Below are positions 25,642-35,621 of a stretch of 64,000 bases of DNA, piece after piece. Every line of letters starts with the position of its first letter. The stretch's first letter is position 1. The stretch is taken from assembly GCA_036873755.1 (NCBI GenBank), contig JAVTVY010025427.1:38396-102395 (forward strand), given 5' to 3'. Both the position numbers and the translations under genes were made by a program. The stretch is from Hanleya hanleyi. Its lineage: Eukaryota; Mollusca; Polyplacophora; Lepidopleurida; Hanleyidae. A model generated the notes under the pieces. The model was not told the origin of the DNA and ran no database searches. It was given only the letters and a program-made list of their open reading frames with translations.

Positions 25642-25681
25642 AGAATAACAGTATCAGAGTGTATCTAGTCGTCCTCAGCAT
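25642..25681 (-). CDS. Candidate signal-peptide first exon 4 (in unit A)
   Basis: ATG at 25681 gives MLRTTRYTLILLLF, a basic N-terminus plus a hydrophobic run, then one base and GTAAGT at 25641, phase 1. This fits the receptor body exon starting with two bases of a codon. A TATTTAAA lies about 75 bp upstream. Its paralogue in unit B (30678) keeps the donor, the TATA word and most residues while the surrounding DNA has changed, which argues for, but does not prove, selection on the exon. Confidence 0.55.
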
Positions 25682-25754
25682 GGGAACGACGAAACGCGAC
25701 GTCTCTCATCCGACTTCAGTGTCATCTACCGAACAATTAATTAAGAACGATGAC

Positions 25755-25762
25755 TTTAAATA
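25755..25762 (-). promoter_or_regulatory. TATA-like box, candidate first exon 4
   Basis: TATTTAAA on the minus strand about 75 bp before the ATG at 25681; the same word is kept in unit B. Confidence 0.4.
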
Positions 25763-26319
25763 CTGCTGAACACAATCATGTTTCCGATAAAACCAAAAAA
25801 CATTCAAGGTTCAGGCAAACATTCTAAGACAATGATTTCCAAATATTTACATGGATAATGGATCTTTAAATTGAGAACTACATATTTGCGAAATCGAGTA
25901 GTTTCGACAGTCGTTCACTAAAATAATATTGCCGGGTATGGTTCTAACAGACGAAGCTTTGATTTGATTCATTGTAGACAGAAAATCAGTTAGGCCTCCT
26001 TTACTGACCAAGCCCTCATTCTCCCGAACGTAAAACCGTTTGAGGGATGGTTATCAACGAACAGCACATTGTTCCATGGCCAAAGATAATAGCCTTTGCG
26101 AATTACAGGCTGATTATTGACGAAAGAAAACATAGAACATAGAACATGCCTGTTCTGCCTCAAACTTTGTCAAAGCTGTGTTGAGTGATATGAAAATATC
26201 GGATATGCAATGCTTCATTAGTCGGTGTCCATTAAATCAGACCTATGCATTCATTCCAAATTACTATTGTTTCCCTGTCTCTATACGAACTATTTATACC
26301 CATCAATGTACTGTACAAC

Positions 26320-28707
26320 AAGCTGAGTAGCTAGCAGGTCCTCCATCAAGTAGCCTGTTTGAGAGCATACAGCATATACGCTTCCAATATCTCCTTAACT
26401 ATAACGTGGAAAGTGGATATGTGTATGTGGAAAGAGACGTTTATCTGGAATTGTTGAGACAACTTGAGGAGGCTTGGGAAGCAGTAATGGGTAGTGTAAC
26501 ACTGGAATGTAAGTCTGTAGTTGTATATGGATTTGTGGATGGTGAGGTTTATAAATCGATGGGTGGAATATATCAAGATATCGCGTTCTCAACACAAATG
26601 GGGGCAATATGGGTGAGTGAAATCCAAGATGGCCAATGGCAACCATCTTGGATTACATACTACCCCAATGAAAATCAATACCAATGGCTGTCTAACTGAT
26701 GTGAAGCACCCTCTCGAGTTTGAAGTCGATTGGTCAAATTGTTCTCGAGATATCACGTTCACAAGATCCGAGAGGGATGGAATCCAATATGGTCAATGGC
26801 AGCCATCTTGGATTACATACCTCAGTGAAAATCAATACCAATGGCCGCCTAATTGTGAAGCATATTCTCAAGCTTGAAGTCGATTGGTCGAACTGTTCTC
26901 GAGGTATCGCGTTCACAAGATGTGGGATGGACAGAATCCAATATGGTCAATGGCAACCATCTTGGATTACGTACCTTAGTGAAAACCAATACCAATGGCC
27001 GTCTAACTGATGTGAAAAACCTTCCCAAGTTTGAAGTCGATTGGTTGATTTGTTCTTGAGATATCGCGTTCACAAGATGTGGAACGGAGCGAATCCAATA
27101 TGGTCCATGGCAGCCATCTTGGATTATGTACCTCAGTGAAAATCAATAACATTGGCCGTCTAACTGATGCGAAGTACATTCTCAAGTTTGAAGTCGATTG
27201 GTCGAAATGTTCTCGAGATATCGCGTTCACAAGATGTGGGATGGACAGAATCCAATATGGTCAATGGCAGCCATGTTGGATTACGCACCTCAGTGAAAAT
27301 CAACACCAATAGCCGTCTGACAGACGTTAAGAACCTTCCCAAGTTTGAAGTCGATTGGTTGATTTGTTCTCGAGATATCACGTTCACAAGATCCGAGAGG
27401 GATGGAATCCAATATGGTCAATGGCAGCCATCTTGGATTACGTACCTCAGTGAAAATCAATACCAATGGCCGCCTAATTGTGAAGCATATTCTCTAGATT
27501 GAAGTCGATTGGTCGAACTGTTCTCGAGATATCGCGTTCACAAGATGTGGGATGGACAGAATCCAATATGGTCAATGGCAACCATCTTGGATTACGTACC
27601 TCAGTGAAAATCAATACCAATGGCCGTCTAACTGATGTGAAAAACCTTCCCAAGTTTGAAGTCGATTGGTTGATTTGTTCTTGAGATATCGCGTTCACAA
27701 GATGTGGAACGGAGCGAATCCAATATGGTCCATGGCAGCCATCTTGGATTACGTACCTCAGTTAAAATCAATACCATTGGCCGTCTAACTGATGCGATGT
27801 ACATCCTCAAGTTTGAAGTCGATTGGTGGAACTGTTCTCGAGATATCGCGTTCACAAGATGTGGGATGGACAGAATCCAATATGGTCAATGGCAGCCATG
27901 TTGGATTACGTACCTCAGTGAAAATCAATACCAATGGCCGTCTGAATGACGTTAAGAACCTTCCCAAGTTTGAAGTCGATTGGTTGATTTGTTCTTGAGT
28001 TATCGCGTTCACAAGATGTGGAACGGAGTGAATCCAATATGGTCCATGGCAGCCATCTTGGATTACGTACCTCAGTGAAAACCAATACCAATAGCCGTCT
28101 GACTGACGTTAAGAACCTTCCCAAGTTTGAAGTCGATTGGTTGAATTGTTCTCGAGATATCGAGTCCACAACATCTGGGACGGGTGGAATCCAATATGGT
28201 CAATGGCAGCCATCTTGGATTACGTACCTCAGTAAAAATCAATACCAATGGCCGTCTGACTGATGTGAAGAACCTACCAAAGCTTGAAGTTGATTGGTGG
28301 AATTGTTCTTGAGATATTGCGTTCACAAGATGTGGGACGAACCGAATCCAATATGATCGATGGAGGCCATCTTGGATTACGTACCACAGTGAAAATCAAT
28401 ACCAATGGCCGTCTAACTGATGTGAAGCACCTTCTCAAGTTTGAAGTCGATTGGTCGAATTGTTCTTGAGATATCGCATTCAAAAGATGTGGAATGGACA
28501 AAATCCAATATGGTCGATGACGGCCATCTTGGATTACGTTCCTCAGTCAAAATCAATACCGATGGCCGTCTAACTGATGTGAAGTACCTTCTCAAGTTTG
28601 AAGTCGATTGGTGGAATTGATCTCAAGATATCGCGTTCACAAGATGTGGGACAGACGGACGGACGGCTAGCATTTCTAAGTCCTCCCACCACTTCGTGGC
28701 GGAGGAC
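26320..28707. mobile_element. Helentron/pearl-like non-autonomous element with 157-bp tandem core
   Basis: Insertion limits come from unit B, which is uninterrupted here (GTACTGTACAAAAAAATG). The left part has GTCCTCCATCAAGTAG; the right end carries the hairpin TCCTCCCACCACTTCGTGGC-GGAGGA and finishes GGAGGAC, so the outer GTCCTCC/GGAGGAC words are inverted. The middle is a tandem array of a 157-bp unit. This architecture, with flanks, a tandem core of about 160 bp, a 3' hairpin and no clear target duplication, matches the mollusc pearl/HINE class attributed to Helentrons. No Rep/helicase is present. Confidence 0.65.
26560..28655. repeat. 157-bp tandem array, about 13 copies
   Basis: The word CCATCTTGG (or CCATGTTGG) marks each copy at 26643, 26813, 26957, 27114, 27271, 27428, 27582, 27739, 27896, 28053, 28210, 28367 and 28524. 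Spacing is 157 bp in almost every case, with 170, 144 and 154 as exceptions. Each copy also has TCGATTGGT, GAGATATCGCGTTCACAAGA and AATCAATACCAATGGCCGTC. The overlapping frames here simply reflect the repeat and are not genes. Confidence 0.95.
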
Positions 28708-29670
28708 AAAAATGTATAAACATCAATTTTCTCGTCTGGACAAATACACCGTTCGATGCAGAGATATTTGCTGTGAACAAGCAGGGTCAACTTCATTTGC
28801 GTACACTTCGCCATCCATAAGATGGCTTGCGAATCGTGTGTCTCCATTATCGCGGATCGATATCCGGTAATTTACCGGATTCTGTTCGGCCTTCATCCGG
28901 CGGAGAACAGACTCGAGAAATCTGATAAATTACGGGTTTTCATACCACTCCAGAAACAGATATTGCCTGGGCTTACAAAATACATAGGTATGTATAACTT
29001 CGTATCATCCAAGATGTGTAGTAGATCTGAAATTTTGAACAAGTAGTTCATCACATGACTCGAAAATGGCGAGTTACGTTGGGGTTACGTCTGTAGATTT
29101 TAGCTGATTGGCTGACGAAGTCACGTGGTATTGATTTCTGGAAATTCCCTCTTGCAGTTGCCGAAAGTAGGCTGAAAATGGATACACACGATCCCAGGCC
29201 AGTCTAACCGCGTATAGATGATCGGGATGATTACAGGTTGGGTCTACTCGACTAGCGATCTCCTGCAATCTACATTAACGTTGTGATCTTCCACATGATA
29301 CGCTTCGAATGATTTTCCCTATGGTATCTTTTCTTACTGAACTATATTCCTAGCTAATAGTGATAAGTGAGTAGCTATAAAAGCTAAAACTGTACACGAA
29401 GACAATTAAGTCAAGGGAAAATATTCTTGTCTTAGTTGCAAAATATGAGGAAACATTGAGAACGTACTCACAAGTGCAATATTATTTTCCTAAATTGTCG
29501 TCATACATTATGTTTATGCATATATGTTATGTTTCCATTCATTATCCTGTTAAGTATCTTAACATGAGCGTCCATGTGAGTTCAAGTTTTATGACTTTGT
29601 AACTGTATGTTACTTGAAATTCAACCATATGGCAGATAGAGCGGTTATCCCTATGTCTTAGATCAAGATT

Positions 29671-29985
29671 GCATGTTCAACGAAAACCCACATTGCAATT
29701 ATACAAATCGTAAAAATAGGCAACCAGAAAACATTAAACGTTAGTGGACCGTTAGTGGGGTACAGTTGTTGTTGTGAAAAATTTGTGTAAGTCTTTCAAT
29801 TACTTGCAAATAAAAATTGACAGCACGCATATTCAGCGAAAACCCACATTGCAATTATACAAATCGTAAAAATAGGCAACCAGAAAACATTAAACGTTAG
29901 TGGACCGGTAGTGGTGTACAGTTGTTGTTGTGACAAATTTGTGCAAGTCTTTCAATTACTTGCAAATAAAAATTCACAGCACGCT
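29671..29985. repeat. 156-bp direct duplication inside unit B
   Basis: Two near-identical copies running from the CGAAAACCCACATTGCAATT phrase to the AAATAAAAATTGACAGCACGC phrase. Unit A has only one copy at about 24800-24955, so this is a later local duplication. Confidence 0.85.
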
Positions 29986-30677
29986 GAAACTGAAAACATA
30001 TAATTTCTGTTGCCTTGATGCAATAATATACAACACAGGTGTTAAACACAGGTTATTAAAACGTTAACAATCTTTGCCAAATGTCAGTACACAAGATAAT
30101 AATTTTGGTAGGGAACAAGAGGTACCGATTCAGTAAAGTTCAAGAGATAGTACCAAAATTTCCTTATTTTTCGTTATTTTTAAAGTATCCAATTTTATGG
30201 AGAAACTATTCCACCTTGGTTATGTGAATATGGAATATCGCAAATCAATATCTCTTTTACGGAACTCGATATATTATAAAATATTTCAGTCATCTGATTA
30301 CAAAAGCTCATGGTATCGGACTCTAAAACACATTATGAGGTCATTTTGTTAAATATTTCTAAAATATTTTGAAACATAAGTATATTTTGTATATCAATTG
30401 CATCTGCTTGGCTTGAATTGAATTAAATGTGTGTTTCGGCTTGCTGAGGTTTGGTATTTCCAAGTTATTGGAACGTTTCCAACAGTGACATCAATTTGTT
30501 AAAAGAGCAATGCCGCAATTTATCGCTTCCTTTGGTATAGTACGCATGAAATCTCGTGAATATTTCACTGGCTGCGAAGAAGGTTTGAAAACGCTGTGGT
30601 GTATAAACTTTGCGCGTTTTGAATAGAATGTAAATGACCAAAAGATGAACCGATTTAAGTGCACTGCATATACTTAC

Positions 30678-30708
30678 AGAATAACAGTATCAGAGCGTAT
30701 CTGGTCAT
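30678..30708 (-). CDS. Candidate signal-peptide first exon 5 (in unit B)
   Basis: ATG at 30708 gives MTRYALILLLF, then one base and GTAAGT at 30677, phase 1. Compared with unit A, the upstream ATG has become TTG and ACG has become ATG, so the start has moved four codons in while the hydrophobic core and donor are retained. A TATTTAAA lies about 85 bp upstream. It is compatible with the receptor body exon; the intron would be about 22.6 kb. Confidence 0.55.
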
Positions 30709-30792
30709 CCTTAGCAATTTGGAACGGCGAAACTTGACGTTTCTCATCCGACTTCAGTGTCATCCACTGAACAATTAATTACGAACGATGAC

Positions 30793-30800
30793 TTTAAATA
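30793..30800 (-). promoter_or_regulatory. TATA-like box, candidate first exon 5
   Basis: TATTTAAA on the minus strand, about 85 bp upstream of the ATG at 30708; orthologous in position to the one in unit A. Confidence 0.4.
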
Positions 30801-31122
30801 CTGCTGAACACAATCATGTTTCCGATAAAACCAAAAAAACATTCACGGTTCAGGCAAACAATCTAAGACAATGATTTCCAAATATTTACGTGGATGATGG
30901 ATCTTTAAATTGAGAACTACATGTTTGCGAAAGCGAGTAGTTTCGAAGATCATTCACTAAAATAACATTGCCGGGTCTGCTACTAACAAATGATGTAATG
31001 GCTTTGATTTGATTCATTGTAGATACGGGAAATCGGCTAAGCCGCCTTTATTGACCAAGCCCTCGTTCTCCCGAACGTAAAATCGTTTGAGAGATGGCCA
31101 TGTAATGGTTATAGTACGTTTA

Positions 31123-31224
31123 ACGAGAGATTTCCGATTTAACCAATGCAAGGGGCGTGGTTTACACGAGGGCGTAGCCCGAGTGTAAACCAGCCCCGCG
31201 CATAGGTTGGATCGGAAATCTCGA
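31123..31224. repeat. Long imperfect palindrome (hairpin)
   Basis: GAGAGATTTCCGATTTAACC pairs with GGTTGGATCGGAAATCTC. Inside, GGTTTACAC pairs perfectly with GTGTAAACC, and at the tip GGGC-GTA-GCCC forms the loop stem. It is GC-rich relative to its surroundings. Confidence 0.85.
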
Positions 31225-31345
31225 GTAAATAGTTCTATAACTGATTTAGCTCACAGCTGTCAATCAAGTCCAGCGCGTGTAACACGTGCACATCCTCTGA
31301 CGGGTAAAAACCTGTTGATCTCGGTATTGTGTTTCATTCTTCAAG

Positions 31346-31555
31346 ATGGAGTGGACAAGTGATTTCAGCGAAAGCGTCATGTTACACGAGGCAGATGATT
31401 TGGGGACAGATTTTGTTCTGTCACAAATTGACATTCCATCGTTTACCAGCCGTGCTGAAATGACATTATCACAGAGCTTGGATTTGTACGACATTGAGCC
31501 AGATGATCTGGCCCGTGACGAAGAATTGGGAAACTTTGTCATTCAACCACAATAG
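31346..31555 (+). CDS. Small acidic protein ORF of unknown function
   Basis: ATG with good context (TTCAAGATGG) opens 69 codons rich in Asp, Glu and Ser (MEWTSDFSESVM..., ...DIEPDDLARDEELGNF) ending at TAG 31553. A different plus frame is open across that stop and continues to TGA at 31774-31776. Its peptide is Thr/Ser-rich and ends in a Gly/Asn/aromatic segment (FPFGIGNSRQGNVF, then NYVFNFGGK). The two pieces look like one protein split by a frame change, either a frameshift mutation or an undetected splice. No domain is recognised. It lies inside the insert private to unit B. Confidence 0.4.
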   Translation: MEWTSDFSESVMLHEADDLGTDFVLSQIDIPSFTSRAEMTLSQSLDLYDIEPDDLARDEELGNFVIQPQ

Positions 31556-32984
31556 CAAAGGCATCATGTACTGTTTCCAAGGAAAGTACCATTAAAAGCG
31601 AAACAACAGTGGAAGACCAGGGAAACGCACCGGTATCCATAAAAGGCACGGACACCATCCCACCAGCTGGACATTCTGGTAAGGGTAATAACGATAACAA
31701 ATTTCCATTCGGTATCGGCAATTCGCGTCAAGGAAATGTGTTCAGCAATTATGTGTTCAATTTCGGCGGAAAGTGAACTGGTGTGTAACGTGAACGAATT
31801 ATCTTCGTGGAGTTTCAAGCACTTTTATATGCTCTTCTGCTCTGAATTTAAAAAAAATAACTATTAATGTTGATGCTTATGATCACAGATCCTTGAAACT
31901 TTCAAATTACCGTATTTCAGACATTTATTGATCTTTCAAACAGAATATTTGAATTGAATTATCCTGTTACAGAAATGCCTGTATTTCAGTGAAATTTAAG
32001 TTTTTTCTGTCCAGTTTTCCGCGTGTCGGCCCTACTTCAAAATCACTGGTCTAGACATGATCCTCGTGTACTTTCTTTGGCGATCACGGATGATGTTTTG
32101 ATGTTTTGAATACAATTGTTTACATTGACATTGATTTGCATTGACTTGTCGTTATTTGTTATTGAATGCGTCTTGGCAGCGTGCCAGGTGTTCCGAGGTT
32201 CACAGGTACAATTGAAAATAATAGCACGGCTCTGAAAATTATAGCACGCTTACTACGGGGGCGGGGCTTACTAAACTGTTTGAGACAGTGGTGTTTCCCA
32301 TTTATCAAAACAAAAGATCAAAGACAAATTCAGCGGGCTATGAGCTAACAACAAATAGCACATTGTTCCATGGCCAAAGATAATAGCCGCTGTGCATTAC
32401 AGGCTGATTATACCTTCCCGGAATTAGAAGTGATATGAAAATACCGGATATGCAGTGCTTCATTAGTCGGTGTCCATTAAATCAGAACTTTGGGTTCATT
32501 CCTAATTACTATTGTTTACCTACTTTTGCACGAAAAACTATTTCTATCCATCAGTGTACTGTACAAAAAAATGTATATCACTCAGTTTTCTCGTCAGGAC
32601 AAATGCACCGTTCGATGCAGAGATATTTAGTGTGAACAAGCGGGTCTACGCGACTATCGATCTCTTGCAAACCGCAAGTTTGTGACCTTCCATACAACAG
32701 ATTTGAACGGTTTTCCCTATGGTATCCTTTTCCTACTGAATTATGTTCCTAGCTAATATTGATAAGTGAGTAGCCATGAAAGCTGCAACTATACATAAAG
32801 ACGATTGCAAAATATAAAGAAACATTGTGAAGGTACTCACAAGTGCAATATAATTTTCCTAAGCTGTCGTCATACATTATGTGTATGCATATAGGTTATG
32901 TTTCCATTCATTATCCTGTTAAGTATCTTAACATGAGCGTCCATGTGAGTTCAAGTTGTATGAATTTGTAAACATATTCTACTT

Positions 32985-33075
32985 CAAATTCAACCATATC
33001 CTGAATTTAGAATTCAACCATATGGCAGTCCAGGATTTGGAATTCACTCATATGGCAGTACTGGATTTGGATTTT
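32985..33075. repeat. 30-bp minisatellite, CCATATGGCAG type
   Basis: AATTCAACCATATGGCAGTCCAGGATTT-type units repeat about three times at the downstream edge of unit B. Related copies occur at 45335-45420, and a single one at the A/B junction (29619-29634). Confidence 0.7.
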
Positions 33076-33079
33076 ATTT

Positions 33080-35047
33080 CGTAAACTGAAGTAAGGTATA
33101 ACAATGCAATCTGCCTTCTCCATTTTGGCTTCGCTCAAACAGCAGACATTTTGAAAAAGTTACACCGCTCACGCTGGATGTAAATGGCAGTTATTGGCAC
33201 CTGACAGAGAAAGGATGTGCTTTTATGTGATGAGTGTCACGACACTGTCAACCCAGCCCAACACTATTTGGTCTCCCAGTGCCATCCATGCAGATGGCTT
33301 GAAAAACAAGCGTGGCCACTATTACACAATTTCACGCTTATAAACGACAAAGAGGGCCTAGTCTATCTCAAACCACATCAATACAGGGGAAACAACCCTA
33401 TGCGGATATACCACAAGTCTCTGTGAAGATACCCAAATCTGCACATCTATCTTGAGTACGATACTTTCTCATAGTAAACATTAGAGTATGAGAATTCCTC
33501 ACACTGTTATCTGATTTCTGTTGAATTCTGAGGACTGGGATGACATTATGGACAATACTCTCAATCCCATTCTGAACACGAACAATTTATCCATGATCGG
33601 TTATTTCCAACATTATGTTCTTTTCTAAAAAGAAATAAAATAATAATAATAAACTACACATTGTTTGTATAGACGCGATCTTCCCATTCTCACCGCAAAT
33701 GAGTTAATACATGGTCGCTGGTCGCTTTGGTCGCAATCATTAACTTGGATGCTCTGATATGCGCAGACACCTTTTTCACATTGCTTGTTATTAGTTTATC
33801 CTTTTTTATCTCGTTTTTCTTCTCACAAACCTGCTTATATTGGTAACTGTCAGCTGAGGAACACATTTCCGAGCTTCATTTGCGCCCTGAAGAGCGCCTT
33901 AAAGTAGAAATGTGTTTAGAAAATGGTCCTGGAGTTCTAACAAGTGTTTGGATGTAGAACGTTAGGCTTGCGAATTAGTCGCCTGGAGACTGCGCTTCTC
34001 ATAGCCCGTTTTTCCGGCCGCAAACATGGCCACAAATATCGATGGTCGTGTGACATGAAGCAAAAAGCTTATACACAAAGTAACTCATTCTAGGGAATGC
34101 CAGGCAGCAAATTAGAAGTCAATTTCTGTTGCGATTGAATAATTTTTGCGATTGGAAAAATGAGCCACATCCGTCATGTAAAAGGTCAAATGTCAAAAAT
34201 TTTAGGTCATATTAATTTAGGTCTTCGAAGTGTTCACTAATATGAGAAGAATGAACGGGAAGCCATTGCTTGTGTTCTTACAAAGTGACGTGTTTTGAAA
34301 TAGAATAAAGGAGAAATAACTAATGTTTCTTGTTACGTAATAGTTGGAAAGTATAACGACAGCATGGCCATGTATAAGACTTATGAACTTTTTGTCAGAT
34401 ATATTTTTTAGTTTTGACTGTACACTGAAGACAAGGAAAACAGCACCAGGGGAGACAACTCGAAAACTACTTGCCTGGCGTACTTATTCTATGGTACCAT
34501 TTTATTGGAAATATTTTCAAAGATGTACATTCTAAACCTCAGCTACGTTCTCTCATTCGTTTAGTTAATATTCACCGAACCATTTTTCACTTTAAAGGAT
34601 TATAACTCAAATGGTGAAGGTCAGGTATGAAGACCAAATATCACTTCAGGCTCGGGCCTATACATGAGCCTAATTTTGTGATTGCATCTCAAATATGGAT
34701 GGAATAATAATAATCCGGAGAGTAAGAATAGATCATTCCATACGAATTAGAAAGATCAAAACAAGAAATTGATATGGTTTGAGACATGTGTCATGACGAT
34801 GGCAGCACACACAAGTAAAAACATAACAATTATGGCTCGAAAATCTAAAATATAAGACGCAAATAAATTCATTATCGTATACAGAAGAAGTACAGGGAAC
34901 CCAGAGGTTCTACATACTTGCTGTCAAGAGACAATTATTTTGATGAACGACATCATTGTTCAGTTCTTCTCTGATCAGAATAGAGTGCGAGGTGTATTGT
35001 TACAATACACATCCTCGTCCATGGACAGGACAAAACCATTGACATAG
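33080..35047. other. No gene recognised
   Basis: Mostly non-coding. Near 33870-33935, CCTGAAGAGCGCCTTAAAG followed by GAAATGTGTTTAG resembles the CTGAAGAxGGCx..GAAACGT signature often found at Penelope-like element tails. I regard this as a weak hint only. Frames at 33217-33426 and 34344-34535 show no domain. Confidence 0.35.
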
Positions 35048-35061
35048 CCCAATAAAATTGG
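35048..35061. repeat. LINE target-site duplication, left copy
   Basis: CCCAATAAAATTGG directly abuts the LINE 3' end; the identical 14 bp abuts the 5' end at 42313. Confidence 0.85.
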
Positions 35062-35229
35062 AGAGAGAGAATTAAGGTTTAACGTCGCATTCAGCTATAT
35101 TTCAGCTTTACAGCGACGATTAAACAAAATTCTAAGTAATCAATTCAAAAACTCGGTAAACTAATGCGTTAAAACAGGTACTACCATTAAAATCTGTACA
35201 ACAAACCAATCTCTCTCAAATAATTTAAA

Positions 35230-35621
35230 ATACAATCCTCTTTCACTCTGCTAAAAAGATCTTCCAGCGTAGCTGCTCGATAAAAAGTATCTCTTACAAT
35301 CTTAAAATCTATGCAGTCTATGAGAATATGTTTCATCGTGAGATCTTCATGACAAGTTATACACCTTGGAATCGGCTCCTGTTTTAGTAATATTCATGTG
35401 TGTGACCGATCCTACATCGTCTAATCATGGCCTGGTCGAAACGCTTGTGGCTGTTCAGATGAGTATAACCAACCGGTTTTTTTTTGAACTCGTGAAGTTT
35501 GTTATTTTCCATAGTATCCCATAAAGATTGAAACAGCTTTCTAACATAAGCGCAGATAGATGGTCTGACATCGCTGTATGGGATTCCAACAGGATAAATT
35601 TCTTCATCTAGAGCTGCCTTA
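35230..35621 (-). pseudogene. LINE ORF2 C-terminal part (after RNase H)
   Basis: Read on the minus strand, the frame resumes after the Harbinger-like insertion as KAALDEEIYPVGIPYSDVR and continues past a helical region (MIRRCRIGHTHEYY). A frame change then leads to the zinc-binding segment CITCHEDLTMKHILIDC, a CCHC pattern typical of the C-terminus of such LINE polyproteins. Confidence 0.8.
35619..35621. repeat. TTA target duplication, left
   Basis: Matches 37399-37401 and flanks the Harbinger-like element. Removing the element plus one TTA restores the LINE reading frame. Confidence 0.8.

Larger units (their letters stand above)
24763..29634. repeat. Segmental tandem duplication, unit A
   Basis: Begins GATAGAGCGGTTATCCCTAT and ends TTCAACCATATGGCA. 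Its backbone matches unit B (29635-33010) over several segments: 24763-26320 with B 29635-31112 and 32349-32565; 28708-28790 with B 32565-32640; 29230-29634 with B 32640-33000. Unit A carries two insertions absent from B, 26320-28707 and about 28790-29229. The units are direct and abutting. Confidence 0.85.
31113..32348. mobile_element. Insertion private to unit B, long hairpin plus small ORFs
   Basis: Unit A reads ATGGTTATCAACGAACAGCA across this point, so about 1.24 kb has been inserted in B (or lost from A). The insert opens with a hairpin of about 100 nt and contains the ORF at 31346. I found no convincing terminal inverted repeat or target duplication, so the mode of insertion is unknown. 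Junction coordinates are good to a few bases. Confidence 0.6.
29635..33010. repeat. Segmental tandem duplication, unit B
   Basis: Second copy of the unit. It carries its own insertion, about 31113-32348, absent from unit A, and an internal 156-bp direct duplication (GCATGTTCAACG at 29671, GCATATTCAGCG at 29827). Confidence 0.85.

Noticed and set aside
26406..28326. Many overlapping 60-110-codon frames on both strands
   Set aside because: They recur with the 157-bp repeat and reflect its lack of stops, not coding.
33870..33935. Possible hammerhead or Penelope terminal motif (CTGAAGA...GAAA)
   Set aside because: Stem II cannot be formed and there is no element body nearby; kept only as a remark.
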